Assembly: GCA_018266835.1 (NCBI GenBank)
Contig: JAFDZP010000002.1
Span: 1,091,302-1,155,301 of the forward strand
Origin: Bacteroidota bacterium
GTDB taxonomy: Bacteria > Bacteroidota > Ignavibacteria > Tepidaquicellales > Tepidaquicellaceae
Direction: 5' to 3'
DNA: 64,000 nt
Below are positions 42,613 to 51,005 of this stretch, piece by piece. The notes below the pieces were generated by a model. The model searched no databases, was not told the origin of the DNA, and worked only from the letters and a program-made list of their open reading frames with translations. Position numbers and translations under genes: made by a program. The stretch's first letter is position 1. Each line of letters begins with the position of its first letter.

Positions 42613-43836
42613 TTACTTTCTTGAAAACTGACATATCGCTTCACAGATATAATCCTGTTTATCGCGGGGACCCGTACTGCTTCCTCCAAAACCGTTCATT
42701 GCGATAAAGAATATCAAAAGTTCTGAATCTCTCGAGACAGCATATCCTGATAAAGTGCTTACTGAATTAATTGTACCTGTTTTAGCGTGAATATTTCCTT
42801 CGGCTTCTGTACCTATCATGCGCTTAGAAAGCGTTCCGTCTTTCCCTGCTATAGGAAGCGTTCGATAGAAGAAGTCAAATATCTTTTCATCGTCATACAT
42901 GTACTTAAGCATTCTGATATATAGATCCGATGTGACTGCGTTATAACGTGTGAGACCTGAACCTTCAAGAATTTCAAATGAACTTCTTGAGTTTCCCATA
43001 CCGACTAAAAAATCGTTAACTGCTTCCTGCCCTTTTTCCAGTGTACCCGGAGCGCCTTTATATTTAGCGCCAATAACTTTGAACATTGTTATTGCAGAAT
43101 GATTGTCGCTGGTTTTGTTCATGTATGTCATCACATCGAAGATAGAGTGTGAAACATCAGTAATCTGTTTTGCTCCCGTGGGAGTAACACCTGCTACTAT
43201 AATTCCGCCTAACTGAACATTACCAGACTGAAGCTCTGTCTGCAATAACGATGCAGCTGATGATGCAGGATTATAACCTCCCGAATTTTTATCAAGAGCT
43301 AAGGCATTTACATAAGGCCAGTACTGTTTCTTTGTATCGTTTGAGTAGTAATTTGCCAATCCGTAATAAGTATCGTCCAAAAATGATTCATCGTAAATAA
43401 TATTACCTGTAATTGATGTTATATTTTTTGCTAAAATATTTTTTGCAAGATATCGTATATCGTTAGAATTTAAATCAGGGTCGCCATAACCTTTAATATA
43501 TAAGTTTCCGTTTATAACTCCGTCAGCAATATTGTTGTCATCGGTATAAATTATGGTTTTAAATTCATAACCCGGTCCCAGATAATTTATCGCTGCTATA
43601 GAAGTCACTACTTTTGAAATAGATGCAGGAATCATTTTCTTTTGCGGATTGTACGAGTAAAGCACATCGTATTTATCTGCGCTTACAATCTGCACAGATA
43701 CACTGTAGTTAACCGAGTTAACTATAGAATCAATTCTGCTTTGTAAAGCTTCAAGCTTGGTAACAGCATGAAGATTTGAAAAAACAAAAAAAAGAAAAAC
43801 AAGGATGCTAAGCTTTCTTTTCATTTTTAAATTCAT
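42613..43836 (-). CDS. dacB: D-alanyl-D-alanine carboxypeptidase/endopeptidase (PBP4, S13 family)
   Basis: 407 residues. A periplasmic penicillin-binding protein that trims peptidoglycan cross-links. A signal peptide (MKRKLSILVFLFFVFSNLHA from the second Met) precedes the S13 core: SxxK with S72 and K75 in PASISKV, an SxN-type SDNHSA, and KTG in HAKTGTINSVSTLSGY. The S13 insertion domain fits the length. It overlaps the Nudix gene by up to 29 bases; starting at the second Met (43824) shortens the overlap to 17. Confidence 0.92.
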   Translation of the reverse strand: MNLKMKRKLSILVFLFFVFSNLHAVTKLEALQSRIDSIVNSVNYSVSVQIVSADKYDVLYSYNPQKKMIPASISKVVTSIAAINYLGPGYEFKTIIYTDDNNIADGVINGNLYIKGYGDPDLNSNDIRYLAKNILAKNITSITGNIIYDESFLDDTYYGLANYYSNDTKKQYWPYVNALALDKNSGGYNPASSAASLLQTELQSGNVQLGGIIVAGVTPTGAKQITDVSHSIFDVMTYMNKTSDNHSAITMFKVIGAKYKGAPGTLEKGQEAVNDFLVGMGNSRSSFEILEGSGLTRYNAVTSDLYIRMLKYMYDDEKIFDFFYRTLPIAGKDGTLSKRMIGTEAEGNIHAKTGTINSVSTLSGYAVSRDSELLIFFIAMNGFGGSSTGPRDKQDYICEAICQFSRK

Positions 43837-44287
43837 ATATAAATTTATAAGCTTTATTAATTAAAATTATTGTTTCAGAGTGAACTAAAAAAGCGAAAGA
43901 CTCTTCTAAGGTGCACCATTTATACGCTGAGATTTCCTCTCCGTCAACTTTTACGAAATCATTATTAACTTCTGCTATATAATAATAAACAGTTTTGTGA
44001 ATCAGTTCCCCTTTGTGTCCCGAAAATTTATATCTATCTTCAAGTAAAATTTTATCAGAAATTAATTCGATATCATCTATTCCTGTCTCTTCTAAAAGTT
44101 CTCTTCGCGCTGTCTGAATTTCTGTTTCATGTTTATCCGGGTGCCCTTTCGGAAAAGCCCAGTGACCGCCGGAATGCCTTATCAATAAAAAATAAACCTG
44201 GTTATCTTTATAAAGAAAAACAATTATTCCGATGGATTTATCGTTAACAATTTTCGCGCTCACTTTTTCTTTTTTATTTGATTCCAT
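43808..44287 (-). CDS. Nudix hydrolase
   Basis: 159 residues. The Nudix box GHPDKHETEIQTARRELLEE (GX5EX7REUXEEXGU, continuing TGI) is complete. HWAFPKGHPDKHE preceding it is typical of diadenosine tetraphosphate (Ap4A) hydrolase-like members. It hydrolyses a nucleoside diphosphate linked to another moiety; the exact substrate is unknown. It overlaps mazG by 28 bases and dacB by up to 29, indicating a tight operon. Confidence 0.92.
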   Translation of the reverse strand: MESNKKEKVSAKIVNDKSIGIIVFLYKDNQVYFLLIRHSGGHWAFPKGHPDKHETEIQTARRELLEETGIDDIELISDKILLEDRYKFSGHKGELIHKTVYYYIAEVNNDFVKVDGEEISAYKWCTLEESFAFLVHSETIILINKAYKFIYEFKNEKKA

Positions 44288-45066
44288 CTTTCATCCATTT
44301 CTTCCAATGTAAGAGCATGAATATCCCTGCCTTCATCTATAAATCCTTTTTCCATTTCTCGGAATCTTGAAGAAAATTTTTCTATAGTTCTTCTTAAAGC
44401 ATCTTCGGGATTCACATTTATAAATCTTGCATAGTTTACAATTGAAAACAACACATCTCCGAACTCATCTTCGATATCTTCATGCGGCTTCCCTGCTTCA
44501 ATATTTTCTTTCAGCTCGTTTACTTCTTCAAGAATTTTATTATACACGGGTTCTTTCTCTTTCCAGTCGAAACCAATCTTCGATGCCTTCTCCTGCATTC
44601 TGTACGCTTTGAATAGTGCTGGAAGTTCTGCAGGAATTCCATCTATAACTGAATTCCTTCCTTCTTTCATCTTCAGCTTTTCCCAGTTTTGTTTTACCTG
44701 AGTACTATTAATATCGCTTTTTTCGCCAAATACATGCGGGTGGCGGTAAATAAGTTTTGCTGTTTCACCTTCCAGAACTTCTTTTAATGTAAAGTCACCT
44801 GTTTCCTCTCCCAGTATTGAGTGAAATATCACCTGAAGAATTAAATCACCAAGCTCTTTCTTTAATTCAAGTTTATCATTTTTATCGATGGCTTCAAGGA
44901 CTTCATAGCTCTCTTCAAGAAGGCATCTTCTCAAAGACTGATGTGTCTGCTCTTTATCCCATGGACATTCTTTTCTCAATCTATAAACTACATCAACAAA
45001 CTCTTTAAATTTTTCCAGAGTTTCTTTATCTGTTTTGTTGTAATCCTTTTTATCCTGTTCTGCCAT
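44260..45066 (-). CDS. mazG: Nucleoside triphosphate pyrophosphohydrolase MazG
   Basis: 268 residues, two tandem MazG domains as in E. coli. The first has CPWDKEQTHQSLRRCLLEES, then EVLEAIDKND and KKELGDLILQVIFHS with the EExxE and ExxD metal motifs. The second has EEVNELKENI and DEFGDVLFSIVNYAR. It cleaves NTPs to NMP and PPi as a house-cleaning enzyme. It is followed by the Nudix gene, which is consistent with a nucleotide sanitation operon. Confidence 0.95.
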   Translation of the reverse strand: MAEQDKKDYNKTDKETLEKFKEFVDVVYRLRKECPWDKEQTHQSLRRCLLEESYEVLEAIDKNDKLELKKELGDLILQVIFHSILGEETGDFTLKEVLEGETAKLIYRHPHVFGEKSDINSTQVKQNWEKLKMKEGRNSVIDGIPAELPALFKAYRMQEKASKIGFDWKEKEPVYNKILEEVNELKENIEAGKPHEDIEDEFGDVLFSIVNYARFINVNPEDALRRTIEKFSSRFREMEKGFIDEGRDIHALTLEEMDERWNQIKKKK

Positions 45067-45177
45067 AAGAACTAAAATAATTATTTTGAGTTAGTAAGTC
45101 AGTGCCATTCTTTAATTATTTACTCGTTTAATTTTAAAGTTAAAATAGTGATATTTGCATAACCCTATAAAACTGCA

Positions 45178-45765
45178 ATGATAGAGACCAATATTAGCTC
45201 TTTAAATGAAAGAGAAGAAAAATTTGCTTACAGGATGTCAGAAAGAATTCTGGATGAGTTCAAAGAATTCTACGTCGAGTATTCGAAGGAAAGTGATAAA
45301 GCAGCAGTAATAATGGGCATAGAAAAACTGGATAACCTACTTTTTCAGATTCTGAATAAAATCCTTATCCCGAATCCCAGCCAGAAAGATGATTTATTCG
45401 ATACCGATATGCCGCTTTCTACATTCAGCTCAAAAATAAATCTTTGTTACAGATTAGGAATAGTTGATAACCTTACAACAAAAAGTCTGAACCTGATGAA
45501 AAAAATTAAGTCTGACATGATAAATGAAAAAGCTAACGCAAGCTTAACTGCCGGCGCAGCAGCTGACAGAGTAAGAGAGTTACTTTCTAATTTAAATTAC
45601 AATCAGGAATTGATAGAGTTTGTGCAGGTGTTTGAAGTTGACAGCGATGACCCCGGTGTGCGTTACAGACTCCTTTTAGTTTTCTTTATCACAAAGCTTA
45701 CGATTATAAGAGATACAATCTCTCCTTTATATTATAAAGAACCGAAATTTAATTTATCGTATTAA
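45178..45765 (+). CDS. MltR/DUF4145-like protein
   Basis: 195 residues, all-helical. A region LPLSTFSSKINLCYRLGIVD-like (DMPLSTFSSKINLCYRLGIV), then KSLNLMKKIKSDMINEKA, resembles the core of the mannitol repressor MltR/DUF4145 superfamily (GDLSVRLKLIYGLGVI in E. coli MltR). A DNA-binding role in this family is not established; some are thought to bind RNA or to associate with defence. It starts 111 bases from the mazG start, divergently, and is followed by ridA after 9 bases. Confidence 0.5.
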   Translation: MIETNISSLNEREEKFAYRMSERILDEFKEFYVEYSKESDKAAVIMGIEKLDNLLFQILNKILIPNPSQKDDLFDTDMPLSTFSSKINLCYRLGIVDNLTTKSLNLMKKIKSDMINEKANASLTAGAAADRVRELLSNLNYNQELIEFVQVFEVDSDDPGVRYRLLLVFFITKLTIIRDTISPLYYKEPKFNLSY

Positions 45766-45774
45766 CCTTATTAA

Positions 45775-46194
45775 ATGAGTGACGAAAAGATAAATTCTTC
45801 CAAAGCTCCTGAACCCGTAGGTTTATATCCGCATGCAAGAAGAGTCGGTAATTTATTGTTTCTCTCGGGAGTAGGTCCACGTGAAAGAGGCTCGAAGAAA
45901 ATTCCCGGAGTTAAGCTTGACGAAAAAGGAAACATTACTTCATACGATATAGAAACTCAATGTCATTCTGTTTTTAAAAATGTAAGATATATACTTGAAG
46001 ATGCGGGTTCTTCATGGGATAAATTAGTAGATGTAACAGTTTTTCTTACCAACATGAAGGACGACTTCGCTACCTATAATAAAATTTATGCTGAGTATTT
46101 CAAGGATAACCAGCCCTGCCGGACAACAATTGAAATAAAATCACTTCCTACTCCGATAGCAATCGAACTCAAATGCATTGCTGTTATTGATTAA
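45775..46194 (+). CDS. RidA-family protein (enamine/imine deaminase)
   Basis: 139 residues. The RidA fold is recognised by APEPVGLYPHARRVGNLLFL, SGVGPR, IETQCHSVFKNVRYILEDAG, VDVTVFLTNMKDDFATYNKI and PCRTTIEIKSLP with the catalytic Arg. It is of the 2-aminomuconate deaminase/YjgF subgroup by its SGVGPRERGSKKIPG insert. It would hydrolyse reactive enamines such as 2-aminoacrylate. No clear pathway link to neighbours. Confidence 0.9.
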   Translation: MSDEKINSSKAPEPVGLYPHARRVGNLLFLSGVGPRERGSKKIPGVKLDEKGNITSYDIETQCHSVFKNVRYILEDAGSSWDKLVDVTVFLTNMKDDFATYNKIYAEYFKDNQPCRTTIEIKSLPTPIAIELKCIAVID

Positions 46195-46238
46195 CAACCA
46201 TTAATTTTCAAATTTTTCAGCTGACGAAACAAATTCTC

Positions 46239-46279
46239 TTGACATCCATTTATTTACTTACTAACTTTGTAATACAAAG
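46239..46279 (+). promoter_or_regulatory. Bacteroidota promoter with overlapping 15-bp palindromic operator
   Basis: TTGACA at 46239-46244 gives the -33 TTG, and TAACTTTG at 46262-46269 matches TAnnTTTG exactly, with 20 bases between them. CTTTGTAATACAAAG (46265-46279) is a perfect 15-base palindrome overlapping the -7 element. It precedes a membrane protein/winged-helix operon and is probably the autorepression operator of that regulator. Confidence 0.75.
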
Positions 46280-46302
46280 TGCTTTTTAAAAACAAAAACG
46301 TT

Positions 46303-46959
46303 ATGGTTATTAAAGAAGATAAAAAAGAAGAGCAGCTGAATAATCTGCAGGATATAAGAAAATTAATGGACCGCTCAAGCAGGTTCAGTGCATTATCCGG
46401 TATTTCCAGTATAACTGCCGGTATAATTGCAATCTTCGGATGTTTGTATGTTGCTTTTCAGCTTGACTTCCCGATTTACGCTCAGGCGCAAAATATAATG
46501 CACTGGAATAATACTCCGTCAGAAAAAATCACAATAAAATTTCTCATAACAACAGGATTTGCAGTTGCATTCCTATCCTTTTTTGCATTTTTGCTGTTCG
46601 CAAATCAGAAAGCAAAAAAATATAATATAAAGTTATTTAACAGCACGGGAAAAAAATTCATTTTCAATCATGTACTGTTTTTATTGTGCGGTGGATTGTT
46701 TGCAGCAATTCTTTTTTATTACAGCACTTATTTACTTATTGTCCCGGCTCTGCTGATATTTTATGGTCTTGCTCTGATAAACATCAGTAAATTTTCTTAT
46801 GATACAATCAGAAATCTGGGTATCATTGAAATAATTTTAGGATTTATTCTTTGCCTTATTCCTGTATATTCTTTTTTATTTTTCTTCATAGGCTTCGGCG
46901 TCTTACATATAATTTATGGTTTGATACTGCACTTTAAATATGATAATCAGTCAGAATGA
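46303..46959 (+). CDS. Hypothetical membrane protein in a winged-helix operon
   Basis: 218 residues. Five or so transmembrane helices follow a polar N-terminal 40 residues (DKKEEQLNNLQDIRKLMDRS). I start at ATG 46303, which places the promoter in the leader; a GTG at 46279 lies in the operator palindrome. Family not recognised beyond similarity to membrane partners of small winged-helix regulators. The following regulator gene overlaps it by four bases (ATGA). Confidence 0.7.
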   Translation: MVIKEDKKEEQLNNLQDIRKLMDRSSRFSALSGISSITAGIIAIFGCLYVAFQLDFPIYAQAQNIMHWNNTPSEKITIKFLITTGFAVAFLSFFAFLLFANQKAKKYNIKLFNSTGKKFIFNHVLFLLCGGLFAAILFYYSTYLLIVPALLIFYGLALINISKFSYDTIRNLGIIEIILGFILCLIPVYSFLFFFIGFGVLHIIYGLILHFKYDNQSE

Positions 46960-47255
46960 ACAACATTATAAACGGTCTCGATAAATTACTTGAAAGTAGG
47001 GTGCGGCTAGGCGTAATGTCAATTCTTTCTGTCAATGAATCTATGGATTTTAACGCGTTAAAAGAAATGATGAATTTGACAGATGGAAATCTTGCCAGCC
47101 ATGTTAACGCTCTTGAAAAGGAAAAGTATATTAAAGTAAAAAAAGGGTTCATAGGAAAGAAAACAAAAACTTCTTATTCTTTGACCGATAAAGGAAAAAA
47201 AGCTTTTGAGGAACACTTAAATGCTCTGGAAAAATTAATAAAAGAATCTTTCTAA
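46956..47255 (+). CDS. Winged-helix DNA-binding regulator
   Basis: 99 residues: RVRLGVMSILSVNESMDFNA, LKEMMNLTDGNLASHVNALE, then IKVKKGFIGKKTKTSYSLTD. The layout fits the MarR/ArsR-like winged-helix DNA-binding domain PF13601. The ATGA overlap with the membrane protein gene shows co-translation. The palindrome at 46265-46279 is its likely binding site; the inducer is unknown. Confidence 0.85.
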   Translation: MNNIINGLDKLLESRVRLGVMSILSVNESMDFNALKEMMNLTDGNLASHVNALEKEKYIKVKKGFIGKKTKTSYSLTDKGKKAFEEHLNALEKLIKESF

Positions 47256-47267
47256 ATTTATTGAACT

Positions 47268-47564
47268 GTGAATCAAAAAGAATCCATAAAAGAATTAATG
47301 CAAATCCCAAGTGTTGGTGTTTCCATAGCAAATGATTTATACGGAATTGGAATAAAAAAAATTAAGGATTTAGAGAATAAAAATCCTCGAAGGCTTTACG
47401 AAAAGCTGAACAAAACAACCGGAGCTACTCACGATGTATGTGTTTTATACGCTTTCCGCTGCGCAGTCTATTTTGCATCAAATAAAAAACATGATAAAGA
47501 AAAGCTGAAATGGTGGAACTGGAAAAACCTAACTATCAATGAAAATAAAAATTATGAACATTAA
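47268..47564 (+). CDS. Helix-hairpin-helix protein (Cdd1-like), GTG start
   Basis: 98 residues. MQIPSVGVSIANDLYGIGIK is a helix-hairpin-helix of the Cdd1/pathogenicity-locus family, followed by KNPRRLYEKLNKTTGATHDV and the conserved end KLKWWNWKN. Function unknown; a DNA-binding role is plausible from the HhH motif. Start is GTG at 47268, 12 bases after the regulator stop. It overlaps the next small gene by up to 26 bases. Confidence 0.75.
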   Translation: MNQKESIKELMQIPSVGVSIANDLYGIGIKKIKDLENKNPRRLYEKLNKTTGATHDVCVLYAFRCAVYFASNKKHDKEKLKWWNWKNLTINENKNYEH

Positions 47565-47790
47565 CTGGTTTAAAAAAGTTGGAATTATTTTTATTCCGAC
47601 TTCAATCGTCGGAGTAATTTTATACCTTCTCACATTGGTTTTTTGTGCGACTGTTTTCACTGCCATTGACAGGCATTCTCACTCAAATTCAGATACATTA
47701 TATGGGATATTTCCATTCTTTGTCTCTGCGTTCACAATTTTATACTGGATAGCAGCTAATACAAGCGGGAAGAAATCTGCACAGGAATAA
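47539..47790 (+). CDS. Small membrane protein
   Basis: 83 residues with two hydrophobic helices (VGIIFIPTSIVGVILYLLTL and GIFPFFVSAFTILYWIAA) separated by a polar turn DRHSHSNSDT. The start may be ATG 47539 or 47548. Its stop is directly adjacent to the pdeM stop on the opposite strand. Resembles small DUF-type membrane proteins; no function inferred. Confidence 0.6.
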   Translation: MKIKIMNINWFKKVGIIFIPTSIVGVILYLLTLVFCATVFTAIDRHSHSNSDTLYGIFPFFVSAFTILYWIAANTSGKKSAQE

Positions 47791-48450
47791 TTACTGAAAT
47801 ACTTTTGGTTTTATTTCAAAAATGTGATCATCTGCAACAGCAAACACTCTGTCGTTTTCGGCTGGTCTGATTTTATATGTCCCTGTAAAATCTCCGAAAG
47901 CAGGAAGTACTGCATATTTCTCAGTGAAGTAAAAACAATGGGCTTTTAATGAGCTTCCTCCTTTACCATAAAGATGGATACTGGGATGAATGTGCCCGCA
48001 AAGAACATACCCGTCATTTGATTTTTCCGGCTCATGCTTTAATACAAAGGGGGATAAGTCAAATGGTTCATCATAACATTTAATATCTAATTCTTCACAC
48101 GGATCACCTGCATGATAATCATGGTTGCCCCTAATCAGATTCATTTCTATTTCCTTATGATTCTCTCTCCAATTAATAACAGCATCAAGAACACTGGGAG
48201 TTTTTCCCATACGTGAATGGAATAAATCTCCAAGAAAATAAATTTTCTCTGCCTTAGTTTTATTTAAAAGTGAAGTGATTTTTTTTAGATCTTCATTAAG
48301 TCCGCCGGCGGGGACAGGAATTCCCTGAATTCTGAAGGTTGAAGTTTTTCCGAAATGAGTATCAGATATAAATAAAATTCTTTCCTTCTCCCAGTATATT
48401 GCTTTCTCAGGAAAGAGTTCTAATTTTTCATCTGCAATTATTATGACCAT
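47791..48450 (-). CDS. pdeM: Ligase-associated DNA damage response endonuclease PdeM
   Basis: 219 residues. A calcineurin-like metallophosphoesterase: ISDTHFGKTS, FLGDLFHS, IRGNHDYH and CGHIHP hold the metal ligands. The opening ADEKLELFPEKAIYWEKERI and IQGIPVPAGG are typical of PdeM, which pairs with an Lhr-like helicase, exonuclease and ligase in bacterial DNA repair clusters. The helicase is the next gene upstream; the ligase and exonuclease are not in the window. Confidence 0.85.
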   Translation of the reverse strand: MVIIIADEKLELFPEKAIYWEKERILFISDTHFGKTSTFRIQGIPVPAGGLNEDLKKITSLLNKTKAEKIYFLGDLFHSRMGKTPSVLDAVINWRENHKEIEMNLIRGNHDYHAGDPCEELDIKCYDEPFDLSPFVLKHEPEKSNDGYVLCGHIHPSIHLYGKGGSSLKAHCFYFTEKYAVLPAFGDFTGTYKIRPAENDRVFAVADDHIFEIKPKVFQ

Positions 48451-48472
48451 GTTTCAGTTTAACTTCCTTAAT

Positions 48473-50926
48473 TTAATTCTCTTTATCGTATTGCTCAATT
48501 AACTTTCTTATCCTGTCACTGAACTGCTCAGTCGACATTTTCTCTCTGAATATCTCTGCCAGCAGAGGGAAACATAAAGGAGTTGGCCGCTCGGGATTTG
48601 TAATTGTTATCTTACTTTTATTAAATCTTTTTAGTGTCTGCACTAATCTTGTTTGCTCCAGTTGATTTTCTAAAACTTCCCTGTGTGTCTGATGCAGCAA
48701 TAAATTTTCAGGGTCGTACTTTGTGAATATATCATAAAATAATCCAGTCGATGCCTGGATCTGTCTTACTGATTTATTACTTCCAGGATAACCCTGAAAT
48801 ATTAATCCTGCAATTCTTGCAATTTGTCTGAACTGCCTTTTAGATAGCTCAGATGTATTCAGACTTTGCTGTATATCATCCAGTAAATTATCTGTTGAAA
48901 ATAATCCGTTCTGAATTGCTTCTTCAATAGGAATTTCTTCACTGCTTAACAGCTCAAGTCCGTAATCACTTGAAGCCATAGAGAAAGTCATGGATTTAAT
49001 TTTAGATATTCTATATCCGAATAAAGCATTAAATCCTTCGTTAACTAATTTACCCTCGAATGTATAAATGAAAACATGAAAGCCTTCTCTTGTTTTTATT
49101 TTTTCAATTAATATTTCATTGAATGCAGGCAGAGCAGAAAGTTCATCCTGAAATTCTAGTAATGATTGTACTGCCTGCATCTCACGTGATTTATAAATCC
49201 CGTGTTTTGCGCTTGTAATATTTTTTCTGATTCCTTCACTAAGCATTCCTGATAAAGGCAATCTTCCTCCGTCCCATCTTGGAACGATTCCGTTTTTCCG
49301 GTTGGACTTTTTTACATAGGCAGTCATATCTTTCGCCTTAATGAACTCCAATGACCTACCTGAAAAAACAAAAACATCACCGGGATTTAATCTGGATATA
49401 AAAGATTCTTCAATGCTTCCAAGCCTGCTTCCTCCCATGAACTGCACAATCATAGACGACTCACTTACAATTGTTCCTATGGACATTCTGTGTCTTTGTG
49501 CAATCCTTCTGTTTTCTACTATATATTTATCATCTTCCTTCACAACTTTATGAAATTCGGGATAAGCTTCAAGTGTTGAGCCACCTTTTGTTACAAAATC
49601 CAGCGCCCACAAAAATTCAGCTTCAGTTAAATTTCTATAAGAGTAAGTTGTTTTCACTTCCTTATAAACTTTATCAAGCTCATAACCGTCTCCCAGCGCA
49701 AGAGTTACTAAATGCTGCGAAAGTAAATCAAGCGGTTTTTCAATAGGAATTCTATCCTCCACTTTATTTTCCAGCGCTGCATCCCGAACAGCGGAAATTT
49801 CAATAAGCTCAAATGCATTTGTAGGCACGCAGGTAACTCTGCTTACTCCTCCCGGCTGGTGACCGCTTCTGCCTGCTCTTTGCAGTAAACGGGCAACTCC
49901 TTTTGGGCTGCCGACTTGGAGAACTCTTTCAACGGGAGAAAAGTCCACACCTAAATCTAATGAAGAAGTGCTTACTACGCATTTCATTTTTCCTTCACGC
50001 AGTTCATTCTCAACAAACTCACGTACTTCTCTACCTATAGAGCCGTGATGTAAGGCGATTCTTCCAGCCCAGTCAGGCCGTTCATTTAATATTGCCTGAA
50101 ACCAAATTTCAGTCTGCGAACGAGTGTTGGTAAAAACAATTACACTTCTCCACTTATCAATTTCTTCAACAACTTTTGGAAGTAATTGTAATCCGATGTG
50201 GCCAGCCCATGGAAATCTTTCAATCTTATCGGGCATTATGGAATCGATAATTATTTCCTTACTTTGTATTCCCTCAACAATTTTTGTTTTTATATTTTTT
50301 TTGTTTCCAACTAAAACCTGAAGAGCTGTTTTTAAATTTCCTATTGTAGCTGATACTCCCCACACTTTCAATTTTTTATTCCACATTCTTAATCGCGCAA
50401 GTGCAAGCTCTGTCATTACTCCGCGCTTGGAAGAAAGAAGCTCGTGCCATTCATCAATTACAATACATCTTAAATCACTGAACATTTTTTTACTGTCTTT
50501 CTGAGAGATGAGTAACGTCAGACTTTCAGGGGTGGTAACTAAAACATCGGGCATGGATTTCATCTGCCTAGCCCTTTGCGTCGTTGTAGTATCACCTGTT
50601 CTTGATTCAATCGTCCAGTCAATTCCCATATCATTGATAGGCAGCTTAAGTGATTTCACAATATCATTTGCCAGCGCGCGCATAGGAGTAATCCATACGA
50701 CTTTCAGCGAAGACTTTTTTGTTTTATTTTTTTTAGACTGGTCTTCGTTAAGATATTCTATAACTGAACCAAGGAAAGCGGAATATGTTTTTCCTGTGCC
50801 GGTTGCTGAGTGAATTAAACCTGAATATCCCTTAGAATATAAATCCCATACTTCTTCCTGAAATTCAAAAGATTTCCATCCTTTGAAAGTAAACCAAGAT
50901 TGTATTTTTTCCTGTCCTGTGTTCAA
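48473..50926 (-). CDS. Ligase-associated DEXH-box helicase (Lhr-like)
   Basis: 817 residues. Superfamily 2 helicase with Walker A SATGTGKT, DEWHELLSSK (motif II), a SATIGN motif III, and RAGRSGHQPGG motif VI. A winged-helix and Lhr core domain follow (RIAGLIFQGYPGSNKSVRQI). This truncated Lhr form is the one found with PdeM in ligase-associated damage response clusters. It unwinds DNA with 3'-5' polarity in characterised relatives. A strong terminator for the ccm operon lies upstream. Confidence 0.88.
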   Translation of the reverse strand: MNTGQEKIQSWFTFKGWKSFEFQEEVWDLYSKGYSGLIHSATGTGKTYSAFLGSVIEYLNEDQSKKNKTKKSSLKVVWITPMRALANDIVKSLKLPINDMGIDWTIESRTGDTTTTQRARQMKSMPDVLVTTPESLTLLISQKDSKKMFSDLRCIVIDEWHELLSSKRGVMTELALARLRMWNKKLKVWGVSATIGNLKTALQVLVGNKKNIKTKIVEGIQSKEIIIDSIMPDKIERFPWAGHIGLQLLPKVVEEIDKWRSVIVFTNTRSQTEIWFQAILNERPDWAGRIALHHGSIGREVREFVENELREGKMKCVVSTSSLDLGVDFSPVERVLQVGSPKGVARLLQRAGRSGHQPGGVSRVTCVPTNAFELIEISAVRDAALENKVEDRIPIEKPLDLLSQHLVTLALGDGYELDKVYKEVKTTYSYRNLTEAEFLWALDFVTKGGSTLEAYPEFHKVVKEDDKYIVENRRIAQRHRMSIGTIVSESSMIVQFMGGSRLGSIEESFISRLNPGDVFVFSGRSLEFIKAKDMTAYVKKSNRKNGIVPRWDGGRLPLSGMLSEGIRKNITSAKHGIYKSREMQAVQSLLEFQDELSALPAFNEILIEKIKTREGFHVFIYTFEGKLVNEGFNALFGYRISKIKSMTFSMASSDYGLELLSSEEIPIEEAIQNGLFSTDNLLDDIQQSLNTSELSKRQFRQIARIAGLIFQGYPGSNKSVRQIQASTGLFYDIFTKYDPENLLLHQTHREVLENQLEQTRLVQTLKRFNKSKITITNPERPTPLCFPLLAEIFREKMSTEQFSDRIRKLIEQYDKEN

Positions 50927-50947
50927 TAAAATTATAACTAAATAAAA

Positions 50948-50976
50948 AAGGTTTCCGGAAAAACCGGAAACCTTTC
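50948..50976 (-). terminator. Rho-independent terminator of the ccm operon
   Basis: On the minus strand, AAAGGTTTCCGG, loop TTTTT, CCGGAAACCTTT, then a T-rich tail TTTATTTAG. The 12-bp stem is perfect (50948-50959 with 50965-50976). It is 30 bases past the ccmF stop and marks the 3' end of the cytochrome maturation transcript. Confidence 0.9.
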
Positions 50977-51005
50977 AATGTAATAAATTAAATTTTAACT
51001 TATAA

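Noticed and set aside
42603..42689. ATG 42689 as the clpS start
   Set aside because: Would overlap the dacB coding end by 77 bases and has no ClpS-like sequence.
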